This document shows positions 14,443-25,524 of a stretch of 35,645 bases of DNA, one piece after another. Position 1 is the first letter of the stretch. Each line of letters begins with the position of its first letter. The stretch spans positions 1 to 35,645 of the forward strand of contig JAJOJJ010000034.1 of assembly GCA_021208685.1 (NCBI GenBank), given 5' to 3'. The stretch comes from Saccharospirillaceae bacterium. GTDB lineage: Bacteria; Pseudomonadota; Gammaproteobacteria; Pseudomonadales; Oceanobacteraceae. The notes below the pieces were generated by a model. That model was not told where the DNA came from and ran no database searches. It saw nothing but the letters and a program-made list of their open reading frames with translations. The translations under genes were made by a program, and so were the position numbers.

Positions 14443-17400
14443 ATGAAAAAATCACTGATGATTACCGCACCGATATGGATATCTGCGCTGTTTATAATGC
14501 AATCGAGTCTGGCAGACGATATCGAAATCTACCGTGGCGGAAATGGTTCTGCGACCCCTAACGTACTATTTGTTATGGACACATCGCGCAGTATGTCGCG
14601 TATGGAAATAACGTCACTTGGCCCCTTTAATGCCGCGACACGCTACCCTGTTCCCCTTAATGGTTATGATCCGGATGGCATTTATTTATCGCGTCCGGCC
14701 GGAGCGTTGTATGACGGTGACGGATCAACGGATACCGAAGTTCGTGCCATCCGGGGAAACCGCATCCATCCGGCGACCATCCAGTGTCCGCAACTGACGC
14801 AGTCACTGGCGGCTGCCGGAAAATACATTGGTGAAATAAAATACTGGAAACGTGGCAGCGGCTGGCGTGGCCCCATCGGTCCGCTGGGGTTCAGTGATCT
14901 GATCAATACAGGTTACGACTCCACCGATATCGTCATCTGTCACAACAGTCCCTATCTTTTCTCAGGTTCAAACTATACCTATCTTGCCAATGACCTTTGG
15001 GATAATGACGCGCCTTACACAAACAGCTGGATAAAATCCCTGACCTGGAATTTAGGCCCTTATTACACCCGCGCATTTACCGGAAATTATCTGAATTATC
15101 AGATTGCTCTAACCGATGAAAATGCACAGAAATTCGAACTGTCACGCATGGTTATATCCCGTGAAGCGGCCAAGGATGCCGTAGCCAGTGTCAACGGCAT
15201 CAATCTTGGTTTAATGAAATTCGATACGGGATTCCCAGGCAACTGGGCAAGTCTTTTTGATGGTGGCGAAGGTGGATTTGTCGATATCCCGTTAAGCCCT
15301 GTCGCCGACATGCGCGATCAGTTCAAAGAGAAAATTGATAAATATTTTACCTGGGGGGCAACACCGCTGGAAGAAAGTTACCACGAAGCCTTTCTTTATC
15401 TGACCGGGAAAACGCCCAAATATGGCCTGAACACCCACTCCCGCGTACCCGGCGAGTGGATCGATCGCTCTCAGGTTGTCGATAAAGGGCTGATTATTTC
15501 TGATCTCGGGGGTAAATACATCAGTACACCTTCCGTACCTGAGTCACTGAATGGCGGGCGCTATAAGCAACCCGCAGTAACAGAATGCACAACCACCGAT
15601 ATCGTGCTCTTTACTGACGGCTTCCCGCAGGAAGATACCAGCAGTAACAGCGCCATTCAGCAGTTAACCGGAAATGCCTGCTCAGGGAATGGTCAGTGCG
15701 CGGATGATCTCGCTCTCTATATGGCCAACAATGATATGTATCCGGATGTCGACGGTTTTCAGACAATCCGTACCCATACCATCGGCAGCTTTCTGCGTGG
15801 CAGCGAAGGTAATAATGCCCGGACGCTACTGCAGAACATCGCCCGTAACGGTAACGGTAAATATATCGAAGCCAATGATTACGCAACGCTGCGGAAAGCA
15901 CTCGAAGATTTGCTCAGTAATGCCCTGGAAACACCATCAACCTTTACGGCTCCAACGGTAGCAGTCAACGCCTATAACAGCTTTGAAAGCAGTGATGAAC
16001 TCTATTTCTCTGTATTCAAACCGAGTGGCAACCAACAATGGGGCGGCAACTTAAAACGCTATAAAATGGGTTCATCCGGAGAAGTACTCAGTCGTGATGG
16101 CAGCAATGCGATTGGCGATAATGGATTTTTTAAAGATACCGCTCTCAGCTACTGGACGCTGGGCAATGAACCCGATGGCAATAACGTCGCAGCAGGCGGT
16201 GCGGCATCCCGTCTTGGCGTCAACCGTAAAATACTGGTTGCCATCAATGGCAAGCTGCTGCAACTCAGTCAGGATCTGACCGAAGTCAATCATCAGCGCC
16301 TTGGTATTCAGGGAGAAAGTGAAGAATACCGGCAACGTCTGATTAATTGGGCGCTGGGGATCAACGAAGACGGAACCCCCCGTGCACGTATGGAAGACCC
16401 TCTGCACAGTCAGCCGCTGGTATTACACTATGGTACGAATGACAGCACCGTGTTTGTCGCCACAAACAGTGGATTTTTGCACGCATTCTCAACCAATACT
16501 GATAATCCGGAAGAGCATTTTGCCTTTGTACCGGAAGAGCTTCTGAGTAATTTTGATGCCTATTATCGTGGCGGTGAACCAACCGATCCGAAACGCTATG
16601 GTCTTGATGGCGCGATCACTCACTGGCATGACGATAAAAATCAGAACGGTAAAATCGATGGTTCCGATAAAGTGTATCTTTATGCAGGTATGCGCCGTGG
16701 TGGTCACAGCTACTATGCACTTGATATCACCGACCGGAAAAAGCCTGAACTGCTTTGGCAAATTCATGGTCGTTATCCATCAACCTACAACACCATTCCA
16801 TCCGCAACATCAGGTTACGAACGTCTGGGCCAAAGCTGGTCTTCATTAATTCCGGCTGAAGTAAACTGGAATGGTCAGCGCAAGATTGTTTTATTTACCG
16901 GTGGCGGCTACGACGCCGATGAAGATGGCAACAACCTGAACGGCCCGGTATCCCGCCAGACTCATGATCAGGGCAATACCATTTATATGATCGATGCAGC
17001 CACCGGACAACGTCTGTGGAGCGCTTATGATCATGCTGCACTGGAAGATAATATGACCAGCAGTTTTCCTGCGGACGTTGTCCCTATCGACCGTGATGAT
17101 GACGGGTTGGTCGATCTTATATACGCAGCCGATGTCGGTGGCCGCGTATGGCGCTTTGATATTAACGGCAATAATCCTCAGGCCAGTAATTTTGCCAAAG
17201 GCGGAGTAATTGCAGATATTAATGATGGCAGCAGCAACGGCAACCGGCGCTTTTACAACGCGCCCGATATTTCTTACTACAGTAATAATGGCAACGATTT
17301 CGTACTGATCAGCGTCGGGTCGGGATATCGTGCCCACCCTCTTTACAATGGTGTTCAGGATTATCATTTCCTGATTAAAGATCACTCAGCCCGCAACACA

Positions 17401-17883
17401 CCGGATAATTATAAAACACTGACATTATCTGACCTGAAGCGCTGGGGCTCAGGCGGAAGCGAACATGGCTGGTTTGTAGAATTACAGGCAACCGGTGAAA
17501 AAGCACTCTCACCGTCAACGACCCTGAAGGGGTATGTGGCTTTTACAACCTTTGCCCCCAACGATCCCGCCGAGAGCATTGCCTGTGATTTTGATACCGG
17601 AAATGCCCGGCTTTACACGCTGTATATTCACGAAGATGGTGAACAGGATCTCGATATCACTGAGCTTGATCAGCCAACCATTCCGCCAAGTCCGGTCGTC
17701 GTGCTGCGCTCAAATCCGGCCAGCAACTCTGATGGTAACAGCGGTGGCGAAGACCCCGGAGAAACGAACTGCGAGAGTTTCAGCAGTATGATGTTAATTG
17801 GTCCGGAAGCGATTGGCAGCGATGTAAACCGTTGCGATCAGATTCAACGGACGTACTGGCTGGAAAACCGCGGTCAACGCTGA
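14443..17883 (+). CDS. pilY1: Pilus tip protein PilY1, copy B (long form)
   Basis: 1146 residues, close to the classical PilY1 size. The signal peptide is cut after SLA (residue 24). The MIDAS motif DTSRS is at 46-50. About 175 extra residues lie between MIDAS and the AAKDAV helix (residue 242) compared with copy A; they include cysteines and FTGNYLNYQ, similar to a conserved stretch I recall from classical PilY1/PilC. The VWA domain then resumes. The C-terminal propeller starts near residue 505 (TFTAPTVAVNAYNS). It has a canonical EF-hand-like loop at 731-742 (DKNQNGKIDGSD) and a DxDxDGxxD calcium loop at 883-891. It ends the cluster, is 2 bp from pilX copy 2, and is followed by a bidirectional terminator. 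Confidence 0.93.
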   Translation: MKKSLMITAPIWISALFIMQSSLADDIEIYRGGNGSATPNVLFVMDTSRSMSRMEITSLGPFNAATRYPVPLNGYDPDGIYLSRPAGALYDGDGSTDTEVRAIRGNRIHPATIQCPQLTQSLAAAGKYIGEIKYWKRGSGWRGPIGPLGFSDLINTGYDSTDIVICHNSPYLFSGSNYTYLANDLWDNDAPYTNSWIKSLTWNLGPYYTRAFTGNYLNYQIALTDENAQKFELSRMVISREAAKDAVASVNGINLGLMKFDTGFPGNWASLFDGGEGGFVDIPLSPVADMRDQFKEKIDKYFTWGATPLEESYHEAFLYLTGKTPKYGLNTHSRVPGEWIDRSQVVDKGLIISDLGGKYISTPSVPESLNGGRYKQPAVTECTTTDIVLFTDGFPQEDTSSNSAIQQLTGNACSGNGQCADDLALYMANNDMYPDVDGFQTIRTHTIGSFLRGSEGNNARTLLQNIARNGNGKYIEANDYATLRKALEDLLSNALETPSTFTAPTVAVNAYNSFESSDELYFSVFKPSGNQQWGGNLKRYKMGSSGEVLSRDGSNAIGDNGFFKDTALSYWTLGNEPDGNNVAAGGAASRLGVNRKILVAINGKLLQLSQDLTEVNHQRLGIQGESEEYRQRLINWALGINEDGTPRARMEDPLHSQPLVLHYGTNDSTVFVATNSGFLHAFSTNTDNPEEHFAFVPEELLSNFDAYYRGGEPTDPKRYGLDGAITHWHDDKNQNGKIDGSDKVYLYAGMRRGGHSYYALDITDRKKPELLWQIHGRYPSTYNTIPSATSGYERLGQSWSSLIPAEVNWNGQRKIVLFTGGGYDADEDGNNLNGPVSRQTHDQGNTIYMIDAATGQRLWSAYDHAALEDNMTSSFPADVVPIDRDDDGLVDLIYAADVGGRVWRFDINGNNPQASNFAKGGVIADINDGSSNGNRRFYNAPDISYYSNNGNDFVLISVGSGYRAHPLYNGVQDYHFLIKDHSARNTPDNYKTLTLSDLKRWGSGGSEHGWFVELQATGEKALSPSTTLKGYVAFTTFAPNDPAESIACDFDTGNARLYTLYIHEDGEQDLDITELDQPTIPPSPVVVLRSNPASNSDGNSGGEDPGETNCESFSSMMLIGPEAIGSDVNRCDQIQRTYWLENRGQR

Positions 17884-17891
17884 AACCGTCC

Positions 17892-17927
17892 CATAAAAAA
17901 GCCAGAAATCAATCTGGCTTTTTTATG
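17892..17927. terminator. Bidirectional terminator between pilY1-B and ispH
   Basis: A perfect 15-bp inverted repeat, CATAAAAAAGCCAGA (17892-17906) with TCTGGCTTTTTTATG (17913-17927), around a 6-nt loop. The A6 and T6 runs give a U tract in both directions. It sits between two converging transcription units and should end both. Confidence 0.93.
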
Positions 17928-17947
17928 ACTCACAACAACGGTCAATA

Positions 17948-18895
17948 TTAATCAACAGCATTGAGTCTCAGTTCTTTCGGCAACGAAAACACGACATTTT
18001 CCGGACGGCCCTGCATTTCCTGCGGGGCTTCTCCACCCAGATCAACCAGCTTATTAACCACTTCACGCACCAGAACTTCCGGTGCCGATGCGCCGGCAGT
18101 AATGCCAATGGTTTTCACATTATCCAGCCATTGCGGTTCTATTTCTGCGGCGTTATCAATCAAATAGGCTCTGGCACCCATACGTTCACCCAATTCGCGC
18201 AAACGGTTGGAGTTAGAGCTGTTCGGTGAACCAACCACCAACAATAAATCGCAATCAGCAGCAAGGTTTTTCACCGCATCCTGACGGTTTTGCGTGGCGT
18301 AACAGATGTCGTCTTTGCGCGGCCCCTGAATATTAGGGAATTTCGCCCGCAACGCATCAATGACGCGCGCGGTATCATCCATGGAGAGCGTCGTCTGGGT
18401 TACGTAAGACAATGTATCGGGATTATTGACCTCCAGAGCCGCCACATCCTCTTCGTCTTCGACCAGATAAATATGTCCGCCCTGAGAATAGTCATACTGT
18501 CCCATGGTGCCTTCGACTTCCGGGTGGCCTTTATGACCAATCAGAATGCATTCACTGCCGTCGGCGCTGTAACGGCTGACTTCCAGATGGACTTTGGTTA
18601 CCAGCGGGCAGGTCGCATCAAATACGCGTAATCCACGGTCTTCTGCGGTTTTACGTACCGCCTGAGACACACCATGAGCAGAAAAAATAACGATACTGTT
18701 GTCCGGTACTTCATCCAGCTCATCGACAAAAATAGCACCGCGCTCACGCAGACCATTAACCACAAATTTGTTATGCACGACTTCATGACGCACATAAATC
18801 GGTGGTTCAAATAAATCCAGCGCACGGTTCACAATGTCGATAGCACGATCGACCCCGGCACAAAAACCCCGTGGATTAGCAAGTTTAATCTGCAT
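17948..18895 (-). CDS. ispH: 4-hydroxy-3-methylbut-2-enyl diphosphate reductase IspH
   Basis: Last enzyme of the MEP isoprenoid pathway, reducing HMBPP to IPP and DMAPP with an iron-sulfur cluster. The three cluster cysteines are visible: Cys12 in NPRGFCAGV, one in [11 protein letters not shown] and one in DICYATQ. The substrate-binding motifs [23 protein letters not shown] and [10 protein letters not shown] are also present. The frame could start nine codons upstream, but the ATG at 18895 places the first Cys at position 12 as in other IspH proteins, giving 315 residues. The start overlaps the end of fkpB by 11 bp. It is the last gene of the ribF-ileS-lspA-fkpB-ispH series. Confidence 0.97.
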   Translation of the reverse strand: MQIKLANPRGFCAGVDRAIDIVNRALDLFEPPIYVRHEVVHNKFVVNGLRERGAIFVDELDEVPDNSIVIFSAHGVSQAVRKTAEDRGLRVFDATCPLVTKVHLEVSRYSADGSECILIGHKGHPEVEGTMGQYDYSQGGHIYLVEDEEDVAALEVNNPDTLSYVTQTTLSMDDTARVIDALRAKFPNIQGPRKDDICYATQNRQDAVKNLAADCDLLLVVGSPNSSNSNRLRELGERMGARAYLIDNAAEIEPQWLDNVKTIGITAGASAPEVLVREVVNKLVDLGGEAPQEMQGRPENVVFSLPKELRLNAVD

Positions 18896-19328
18896 CCTGG
18901 ACCTCAAGAATCTGCACTTCAAACTGCAGGGTTTTACCCGCCAGCGGGTGGTTAAAATCCACCGTTACCCAATCGCCTTCCACTTTGCTGATAACACCCG
19001 GTAATTCTGCGCCCTGAGCGTCGGCAAAAGACACCATTAAGCCTGGTGCAACCGGCATATCAACCGGAAAGCTGTTGCGTTTCATTTCCTGCATATTCTG
19101 CGGATTCGGCTGACCAAACGCTTTTTCCGGCGGCACGCTGAAGGTTTTATGATCACCGGTTGTCAGGCCCAGTAAATACTCTTCAAAACCCGGCAGCAGA
19201 TTGCCATCGCCCAGCACAAAGTTAACCGGACTACGCTCAAAGGTTGAATCAACAATCTGTTCATCGCTGATTTTCAGCGCAAAGTGCATGGTGATTTTAC
19301 TGTCTGCTGCAATGATTCCGACGGACAT
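18885..19328 (-). CDS. fkpB: FKBP-type peptidyl-prolyl isomerase FkpB (SlpA)
   Basis: 147-residue cytoplasmic proline isomerase/chaperone of the SlyD/SlpA type. Recognisable are the FKBP start ([18 protein letters not shown]), the [17 protein letters not shown] stretch and the [12 protein letters not shown] flap, followed by [17 protein letters not shown]. There is no His-rich metal tail, which separates it from SlyD. It lies between lspA and ispH, the usual fkpB position in gammaproteobacteria, and overlaps the ispH start. Confidence 0.94.
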   Translation of the reverse strand: MSVGIIAADSKITMHFALKISDEQIVDSTFERSPVNFVLGDGNLLPGFEEYLLGLTTGDHKTFSVPPEKAFGQPNPQNMQEMKRNSFPVDMPVAPGLMVSFADAQGAELPGVISKVEGDWVTVDFNHPLAGKTLQFEVQILEVQDAD

Positions 19329-19354
19329 AATGACTACTCAATAAAAACAAGATT

Positions 19355-19861
19355 TCAGGAAGCCTTGCGACGTTCCTGCCAGGACTCGCGCACAACATCC
19401 AATGCCATCATCACCGCGCCCACCGTAATGGCAGAATCCGCGATATTAAATGCAGGAAAATACGAGCGTCCCCAATGTACGGAAATAAAATCGATCACAT
19501 GGCCATACACCAGACGATCAAACAGATTGCCCAAAGCGCCGCCTAAAATCAGTGCCAGCGCGACCGGCATCCAGATCTGTGTCCGTGGTAAACGCTTTAA
19601 CCAGACAATCAGCATAATACTGACGCCGACAGAGACCGCCGTGAAAAACCAGCGCTGCCAACCGGATTCATCAGCCAGAAAACTGAACGCAGCGCCACGG
19701 TTATACAGCAGGGTAAAATCCAGAACCGGCAATAAATACACCGGCCGGCCATACGTCAGCATCATTTCGGCCAGCTGTTTGGTGGCAATATCCAGTACGA
19801 ATACCGCCAGCGCCAGCCAAAGCCAGATCAGTGCAGAACGGGGGTGTTGAGTGTTCGGCAT
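19355..19861 (-). CDS. lspA: Lipoprotein signal peptidase LspA
   Basis: Inner-membrane aspartyl protease that removes signal peptides from diacylated prolipoproteins. 168 residues with four hydrophobic segments. Catalytic Asp124 lies in GHVIDFISVHW and Asp142 in FNIADSAI; NRGAAFSFL and LGGALGNLFDR are further signature motifs. The ATG at 19861 abuts the ileS stop with no gap, so translation is probably coupled. Confidence 0.97.
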   Translation of the reverse strand: MPNTQHPRSALIWLWLALAVFVLDIATKQLAEMMLTYGRPVYLLPVLDFTLLYNRGAAFSFLADESGWQRWFFTAVSVGVSIMLIVWLKRLPRTQIWMPVALALILGGALGNLFDRLVYGHVIDFISVHWGRSYFPAFNIADSAITVGAVMMALDVVRESWQERRKAS

Positions 19862-22756
19862 TTATGCAAAACGACGGACTTCGCCATCGCCCTCCACGTT
19901 TTCGACACAACGGCCACACAGCGTCGGATGCTGATCATTCTGACCAATATCATCACTGTGGTGCCAGCAGCGTTCGCACTTGTCATGCGCCGATGCCTTG
20001 ACCTGCACACGCAGTCCGTCCAGCTCGGTTGCAACACCGGCTCCAGCATTGAAATCCAGCACCTGAACGCCGGACGTAATCAGCACGAAACGCAGTTCAT
20101 CGCCCAGTTTTTCCAGCTGAGATTTCAGCTCAGGCTGAGCATAAAGCTCCACTTCAGCACTCAGGCTGGCACCAATTAATTTATCGGTACGCGCTTTTTC
20201 CAACACACCATTCACGGCTTCTTTGGCAGCAATTAAATCGCGCCAGAAAGCATCATCAAACACGCTGGAACCGGTATCCGGGAAGGCGCTGTACCATTCC
20301 GCCAGCATGACGGATTCTTCACGTTCACCAGCCAGACAGCTCCAGATTTCTTCTGCCGTAAATGACAGGATCGGTGCAATCCAGCGGCTCATCGCCTCCA
20401 GTACATGGAACAATGCCGTTTGTGCGCTGCGGCGTGGCAGACCATCCGTTTTACAGGTGTACTGACGGTCTTTAATCACATCCAGATAGAAACCGCCCAG
20501 CTCGCTGACGCAGAAATTCATCAGTGTTTTGGTGAGGCCTTTAAAATCATAGTTGTGATAAAAAGCGATCACTTTTTCCTGCAGCTGGCGCGTGTAGTTC
20601 ACCATCCAGGCATCCAGCGGCAGCAGCTCGTTACCGGCAACCATATCGGTCTGCGGGTTAAAGCCATTAATGTTGGCCAGCAGGAAACGACAGGTATTGC
20701 GCACACGGCGATAGGCATCGGCATTGCGTTTCAGAATTTCTTTGGAAACCGTCATTTCACCGCTGTAATCGGTATCGGCAACCCACCAGCGCAGAATGTC
20801 ACCACCCAGCTCGTTGATAACTTCCTGCGGTTCAACCGTATTGCCCAATGATTTGGACATTTTCCGGCCTTCACCATCAACGGTAAAACCGTGAGTCAGC
20901 ACGGTTTTATACGGTGCTTCACCATAAGCGGCAACACTGGTCAGCAAGGAGCTCTGGAACCAGCCCCGATGCTGATCGGAACCTTCCAGATACATTTCCG
21001 CCGGGAATTTCAGGCCATCACGCTCGCGTAATACGGCGGTGTGTGTAACCCCGGAATCGAACCATACGTCCAGTGTATCGGTGACTTTTACATATTGCCC
21101 GGCGTCGGCACCTAACAGCTCAGCAGCGTCCAGTTCAAACCAGGCATCGATCCCCTGTTCTTCAACTTTCAGGGCCACTTTTTCAATTAATGCTGCAGAA
21201 TCCGGATGCAGAGCACTGGTTTCTTTATGCACAAATAACGCAATCGGCACGCCCCAGGTACGCTGGCGGGAAATACACCAGTCAGGACGGTCGGTCATCA
21301 TGCTTTCGATACGGGCTTTGCCCCAGCCCGGACGCCACTCAACGGTATTTTCCACTTCATGCATTGCCTGAGTCAGCAGACCCGCCTGATTCATACTGAT
21401 AAACCACTGCGGTGTGGCGCGGAAAATAATCGGCGTTTTATGACGCCAGCAATGCGGGTAGCTGTGGGTAATTTTGACTTTTTTCAGTAACGCGCCTTTT
21501 TCTGCCAGCAAGCCCAGAACACGGAAATTACCTTTATCAGCCGTGCTTAAACCACTCAGCTCAAGTGCATCCAGAGCAGGAGTGCTGATAAAGTTACCGG
21601 CACCATCGACCAACATATCATCGGATTTAACGTCAAAACGTTTAGACACCACAAAGTCGTCCGCACCGTGCATAGGTGCGGTATGCACCGCTCCGGTACC
21701 GGAGTCTGCCGTGACATGATCGCCGGTAATAACCGGAACCATTTTCGCACCGCCATCAGCCGCTGGCATAAACGGGTGCTGTACCACAAATGGCGCCGCG
21801 GCATGCTCATCCAGCTGACCAAAAACCGAACCTTTAGCCGTGGCGATCACGTCAAAACCATCGGCCGCAATACCGTAACGCTGCATAGCATCGTTCACCA
21901 GATCGGCGGCCAGCAGCAGAATTTCGTCCTGCTCTTTCAGCAATACCAGCGAGTATTCCAGCGTTGGGTGCACGGATACCGCTTCGTTGGCTGGCAGCGT
22001 CCATGGCGTTGTCGTCCAGATAACAATGCTGATTGTTTTTGCCGCCAGAGACTCATCGGCAGCAAAGGCTTTTAACAATGCTGTGTTATCCGCAAAGGCG
22101 AATTTAACGTCGATGGCAATGGATTGTTTATCCTGGTATTCCACCTCGGCTTCGGCTAAGGCAGAACCACAATCGGAACACCAGTTAACCGGTTTAAAGC
22201 CTTTATGCAGATGGCCGTTATCGATGATTTTCCCGAGTGTACGGATGATGTTGGCTTCGAATTTAAAATCCATGGTCAGGTACGGGTTTTCCCAGTCACC
22301 CAATACCATCAGGCGTTTAAAATCGGCGCGCTGGCCATTCACCTGCTCGGCAGCATATTCACGGCAGTGTTTGCGGAATTCGCTGGCGGTCACATTCACG
22401 CCAACCTTACCGACTTTTTCTTCCACTTTTAATTCGATCGGCAGGCCGTGACAATCCCAGCCGGGAACGTAAGGCGAGTCTTTACCGCTGAGTGTCTGTG
22501 ATTTCACAATCACATCTTTCAGAATTTTATTCACCGCATGGCCGATGTGAATTTTGCCGTTCGCGTACGGCGGGCCATCGTGCAGAATAAACTGATCGCG
22601 ACCAGCACGGGCGGCACGAATTTTCTGGTACAGGCCAATCTGCTCCCAACGGGCGAGCATTTCCGGTTCACGCTGTGCCAGATTTCCACGCATCGGGAAG
22701 TCGGTATCGGGCAAATTCAGCGTCGCTTTATATTGGCTTTCCACTTTATCGTTCAT
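19862..22756 (-). CDS. ileS: Isoleucyl-tRNA synthetase IleS
   Basis: 964-residue class I synthetase charging tRNA-Ile. The ATP-binding HIGH motif is at 70-73 ([12 protein letters not shown]) and KMSKS at 632-636. An editing domain in the middle includes TWTLPANEA-type sequence, GTGAVHTAP and the HSYPHCWR region. The C-terminal zinc finger is CERCWHH ... CGRC. The length and zinc finger fit the bacterial IleS1 type. It follows ribF by 46 bp and abuts lspA. Confidence 0.98.
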   Translation of the reverse strand: MNDKVESQYKATLNLPDTDFPMRGNLAQREPEMLARWEQIGLYQKIRAARAGRDQFILHDGPPYANGKIHIGHAVNKILKDVIVKSQTLSGKDSPYVPGWDCHGLPIELKVEEKVGKVGVNVTASEFRKHCREYAAEQVNGQRADFKRLMVLGDWENPYLTMDFKFEANIIRTLGKIIDNGHLHKGFKPVNWCSDCGSALAEAEVEYQDKQSIAIDVKFAFADNTALLKAFAADESLAAKTISIVIWTTTPWTLPANEAVSVHPTLEYSLVLLKEQDEILLLAADLVNDAMQRYGIAADGFDVIATAKGSVFGQLDEHAAAPFVVQHPFMPAADGGAKMVPVITGDHVTADSGTGAVHTAPMHGADDFVVSKRFDVKSDDMLVDGAGNFISTPALDALELSGLSTADKGNFRVLGLLAEKGALLKKVKITHSYPHCWRHKTPIIFRATPQWFISMNQAGLLTQAMHEVENTVEWRPGWGKARIESMMTDRPDWCISRQRTWGVPIALFVHKETSALHPDSAALIEKVALKVEEQGIDAWFELDAAELLGADAGQYVKVTDTLDVWFDSGVTHTAVLRERDGLKFPAEMYLEGSDQHRGWFQSSLLTSVAAYGEAPYKTVLTHGFTVDGEGRKMSKSLGNTVEPQEVINELGGDILRWWVADTDYSGEMTVSKEILKRNADAYRRVRNTCRFLLANINGFNPQTDMVAGNELLPLDAWMVNYTRQLQEKVIAFYHNYDFKGLTKTLMNFCVSELGGFYLDVIKDRQYTCKTDGLPRRSAQTALFHVLEAMSRWIAPILSFTAEEIWSCLAGEREESVMLAEWYSAFPDTGSSVFDDAFWRDLIAAKEAVNGVLEKARTDKLIGASLSAEVELYAQPELKSQLEKLGDELRFVLITSGVQVLDFNAGAGVATELDGLRVQVKASAHDKCERCWHHSDDIGQNDQHPTLCGRCVENVEGDGEVRRFA

Positions 22757-22791
22757 AGCTGCGTCACTTTTCTGAAAGTCTGAATTCGGTT

Positions 22792-23745
22792 CTAAAATCG
22801 GGATGAATCAGGCAAGGCGGCAAAATACTGCCTGGCCGCTGCTTTATCGGCCGTGATGGCCTTTTTAAGTTCATCCAGACCAGAAAATTTCTGTTCTTCG
22901 CGGATTTTATGTAAAAACTCCACCGTTAAATGACGGTGGTAGAGATCGCCCTGAAAATCCAGCAGGTGTACTTCCAGCGAAGGTTCAGGCTCTCCGCTGA
23001 TGGTGGGCTTAACACCACAATTGGCCACGCCCGGATATTGCAGACCGCTGGTTTCATCCGTCACACGTACAGCAAACACACCACTCAGCGGCAATTTAGT
23101 GCGCTGCACCATCACGTTCGCCGTCGGTGTCTCCAGCATACGACCCAGCTGCCGACCAAAGGCAACACGGCCCGACATGCGGTATGGATGCCCCAGCAGA
23201 TGCGCAACGCGAGCCAGATTGTTGGCCGCCAGTTCGCTGCGCACGCGGGTACTGCTGACCCGTTCGCCATCCACCTCAAAGGTGGAGGTATCCTGCACAC
23301 GGAAGCCATGTTGCTGCCCGGCTGCGGCCAGTGCCTGATAATCGCCGCTGCGGTCACAGCCAAAGCGGAAATCATCCCCGACAATCAGGTGTTTAACCCC
23401 TAAGGCAGAAATCAGGATATCGCGGATAAACGCATCCGCCGGCATAGAGCGTAATGTCTGATTGAATGGCAGGCAGAGCACATAATCCACCCCCTGCGAT
23501 GCCAGATCCTGCAGTTTTTCCCGCAAATTGGCCAACCGCGCAGGAGCGGCCTGTGGTGCAAAAAACTCTCTCGGCTGGGGCTCGAACAACATCACCAGCG
23601 TCGGTACCGAGTGTTCATGCGCAACGCGTTTCAGCGCCCGCAGAATGCCCTGATGCCCAAGATGCAGACCATCGAAATTGCCGATCGTGACGGCACAACC
23701 GCTGAAGTTTTCCGGAATGTTATGAAGCCCACGCAATAAGCGCAT
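22792..23745 (-). CDS. ribF: Bifunctional riboflavin kinase / FAD synthetase RibF
   Basis: Makes FMN from riboflavin and then FAD. The N-terminal nucleotidyltransferase domain shows [13 protein letters not shown] and the [10 protein letters not shown] region; the C-terminal kinase domain shows PTANV and the [12 protein letters not shown] segment. The frame opens with two TTG codons before the ATG at 23745. The ATG gives MRLLRGLHN, like other RibF N-termini, so a 317-residue product is preferred. A -10-like TATAAT lies 35 bp upstream. It is the first gene of the ribF-ileS-lspA-fkpB-ispH series. Confidence 0.95.
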   Translation of the reverse strand: MRLLRGLHNIPENFSGCAVTIGNFDGLHLGHQGILRALKRVAHEHSVPTLVMLFEPQPREFFAPQAAPARLANLREKLQDLASQGVDYVLCLPFNQTLRSMPADAFIRDILISALGVKHLIVGDDFRFGCDRSGDYQALAAAGQQHGFRVQDTSTFEVDGERVSSTRVRSELAANNLARVAHLLGHPYRMSGRVAFGRQLGRMLETPTANVMVQRTKLPLSGVFAVRVTDETSGLQYPGVANCGVKPTISGEPEPSLEVHLLDFQGDLYHRHLTVEFLHKIREEQKFSGLDELKKAITADKAAARQYFAALPDSSRF

Positions 23746-23779
23746 CAACAACCACTACCTGCCGAATACAAAAGGCCGG

Positions 23780-23808
23780 ATTATAGCCAAATGACTGCTC
23801 AGGTAACA
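23780..23808 (-). promoter_or_regulatory. Possible ribF promoter
   Basis: On the minus strand TATAAT (23785-23780) is a perfect -10. TGTTAC, 17 bp upstream, is a weak -35. The same stretch can fold as GCCAAATG / CATTTGGC. Placed about 35 bp before the ribF ATG. Confidence 0.5.
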
Positions 23809-23833
23809 GCCATTTGGCCGACTGACAACGATC

Positions 23834-25420
23834 TCAGAATGCCTCGCCACGCAGATGACGCATGCGCAAACCGGCCGCCACCAATAACGCGAAATACAGA
23901 AAAATCCCGGCAACCACGATCAGAGCCATCCATCCTGCACGCACCGAGGGGGACCAGTCCAGCCAGGCCTGCGCCGGCCCCATCAGCCACCACATCAGTC
24001 CCAGCAAAGCACCATTGGCCAGCAACAGCTTGAATGCAAATGACCACCAACCGGCCTGTGGCAAATAAACCCCCTGCTGACGCAAACCTCGATACAGCAT
24101 GTAGGCATTAAAATAGGCCGACAACGAGGTCGCCAGCGCCAGCCCGGCATGGGCAAACGGAAACACCAGAATCAGATTCAGCACCATATTCACCACCATG
24201 GCCTGAATACCGATTTTCACCGGGGTTGTGGTGTCCTGACGGGCGTAATAGCCGGGTGCCAGTACTTTAATCATCATGAAAGCCAGCAGACCGGAACCAT
24301 AAGCCTGAAGACTCAGGGTCATCTTGCCGACGTCATAAGCCGTCACTTCGCCATGAAAGAAGATCGTCGACATCAACGGCATTGCCAGCAGCATCAACGC
24401 CAGCGAAGCAGGCAAAGCAATGAGAAAGACCATGCGCACGGCCCAATCGATCGTGCGCGAGAAACTGTCCTTCTCAGCCGCCGCATGCTTACCCGAGAGC
24501 GCCGGTAAAATCACCACACCGATGGCGATGGCAAACACTCCCAGTGGCAAATTGCTCAGACGATCCGAATAGTACAGCCAGCTGACCGAGCCACTCTCAA
24601 GAAAAGATGCCAGCAGTGTATCCAGCAACAGGTTGATCTGGCTGACCGACACGCCAAACAGCGCCGGCACCATCAGACGGCCGATGCGCTTAACGCCTTC
24701 GTCTTCCGGCTGATACTGCGGGCGCACCAGCAGCCCCAGTTGCGCCACAAAAGGCAGCTGAAACACCAGCTGCACCAGACCCGCCAGACACACACCCCAG
24801 GCCAGCGCGAACAGTGGCTCTTCAAACCAGTCTGTCATCACCACCGTGGCGAAAATCATGCACAGATTAAGCAGCACCGGCGTGAAGGCCGGCACGGCAA
24901 AACGTCCGTAACTGTTCAGCACACTGGAGGCAAAAGCCGTAAGCGAGATAAACAATAAATAAGGGAAAGTGATACGCAACAGGTCGGCGGTTAACGCAAA
25001 TTTTTCCGGATCGCTGCGAAACCCCGGCGCGAAGATCCAGGGCAGATAATCCGCAAATAACAGCGCCAGCAGCGTAACCGCCAGCAGCGCCGTTCCCAGC
25101 ACCCCGGAGGTACGGGCAATCAGCAGCTGCACTTCTTCCAGTGGCCGCAGACGGCGGTATTCGCTCAGCACCGGCACAAAGGCCACCGAGAAGGCACCCT
25201 CGGCAAATAAACGGCGGAAAAAGTTGGGGATTTTAAACGCAACAAAAAATGCATCGGCACGGGCGCCAAAATACTGCGCCACCACCACATCACGGATCAG
25301 CCCCAACACCCGGCTGAGCAGGGTCATCAGACTGACAACGGACGACGAGCGCAACAAACCCGGGCCTTTATTACTGGCCGGCTTATGTTCAGCGGGAGTG
25401 GGGTCTTGCGGTTGCGTCAT
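23834..25420 (-). CDS. murJ: Lipid II flippase MurJ
   Basis: Polytopic membrane protein that moves lipid II across the inner membrane for peptidoglycan synthesis. The 528 residues are mostly hydrophobic, fitting the 14-helix MOP-type flippase. Signature stretches are LLSRVLGLIRDVVVAQYFGA, DAFFVAFKIPNFFRRLFAEGAFS and AFVPVLSEY. The ATG at 25432 has no ribosome site, whereas the ATG at 25420 follows GGAGG at 5-bp spacing and is preferred. It lies between the rpsT terminator and ribF, with a TATGAT -10-like element at 25445-25450. Confidence 0.96.
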   Translation of the reverse strand: MTQPQDPTPAEHKPASNKGPGLLRSSSVVSLMTLLSRVLGLIRDVVVAQYFGARADAFFVAFKIPNFFRRLFAEGAFSVAFVPVLSEYRRLRPLEEVQLLIARTSGVLGTALLAVTLLALLFADYLPWIFAPGFRSDPEKFALTADLLRITFPYLLFISLTAFASSVLNSYGRFAVPAFTPVLLNLCMIFATVVMTDWFEEPLFALAWGVCLAGLVQLVFQLPFVAQLGLLVRPQYQPEDEGVKRIGRLMVPALFGVSVSQINLLLDTLLASFLESGSVSWLYYSDRLSNLPLGVFAIAIGVVILPALSGKHAAAEKDSFSRTIDWAVRMVFLIALPASLALMLLAMPLMSTIFFHGEVTAYDVGKMTLSLQAYGSGLLAFMMIKVLAPGYYARQDTTTPVKIGIQAMVVNMVLNLILVFPFAHAGLALATSLSAYFNAYMLYRGLRQQGVYLPQAGWWSFAFKLLLANGALLGLMWWLMGPAQAWLDWSPSVRAGWMALIVVAGIFLYFALLVAAGLRMRHLRGEAF

Positions 25421-25524
25421 ACGGGCCTCCATCTATCTGCGCGTATCATACGCAGCTACACCGGAAAGTCTGCAGGAAAGTAAGCCAGAGTCTGACCACT
25501 CCGGGCAGCGAACGACAGAAATAA

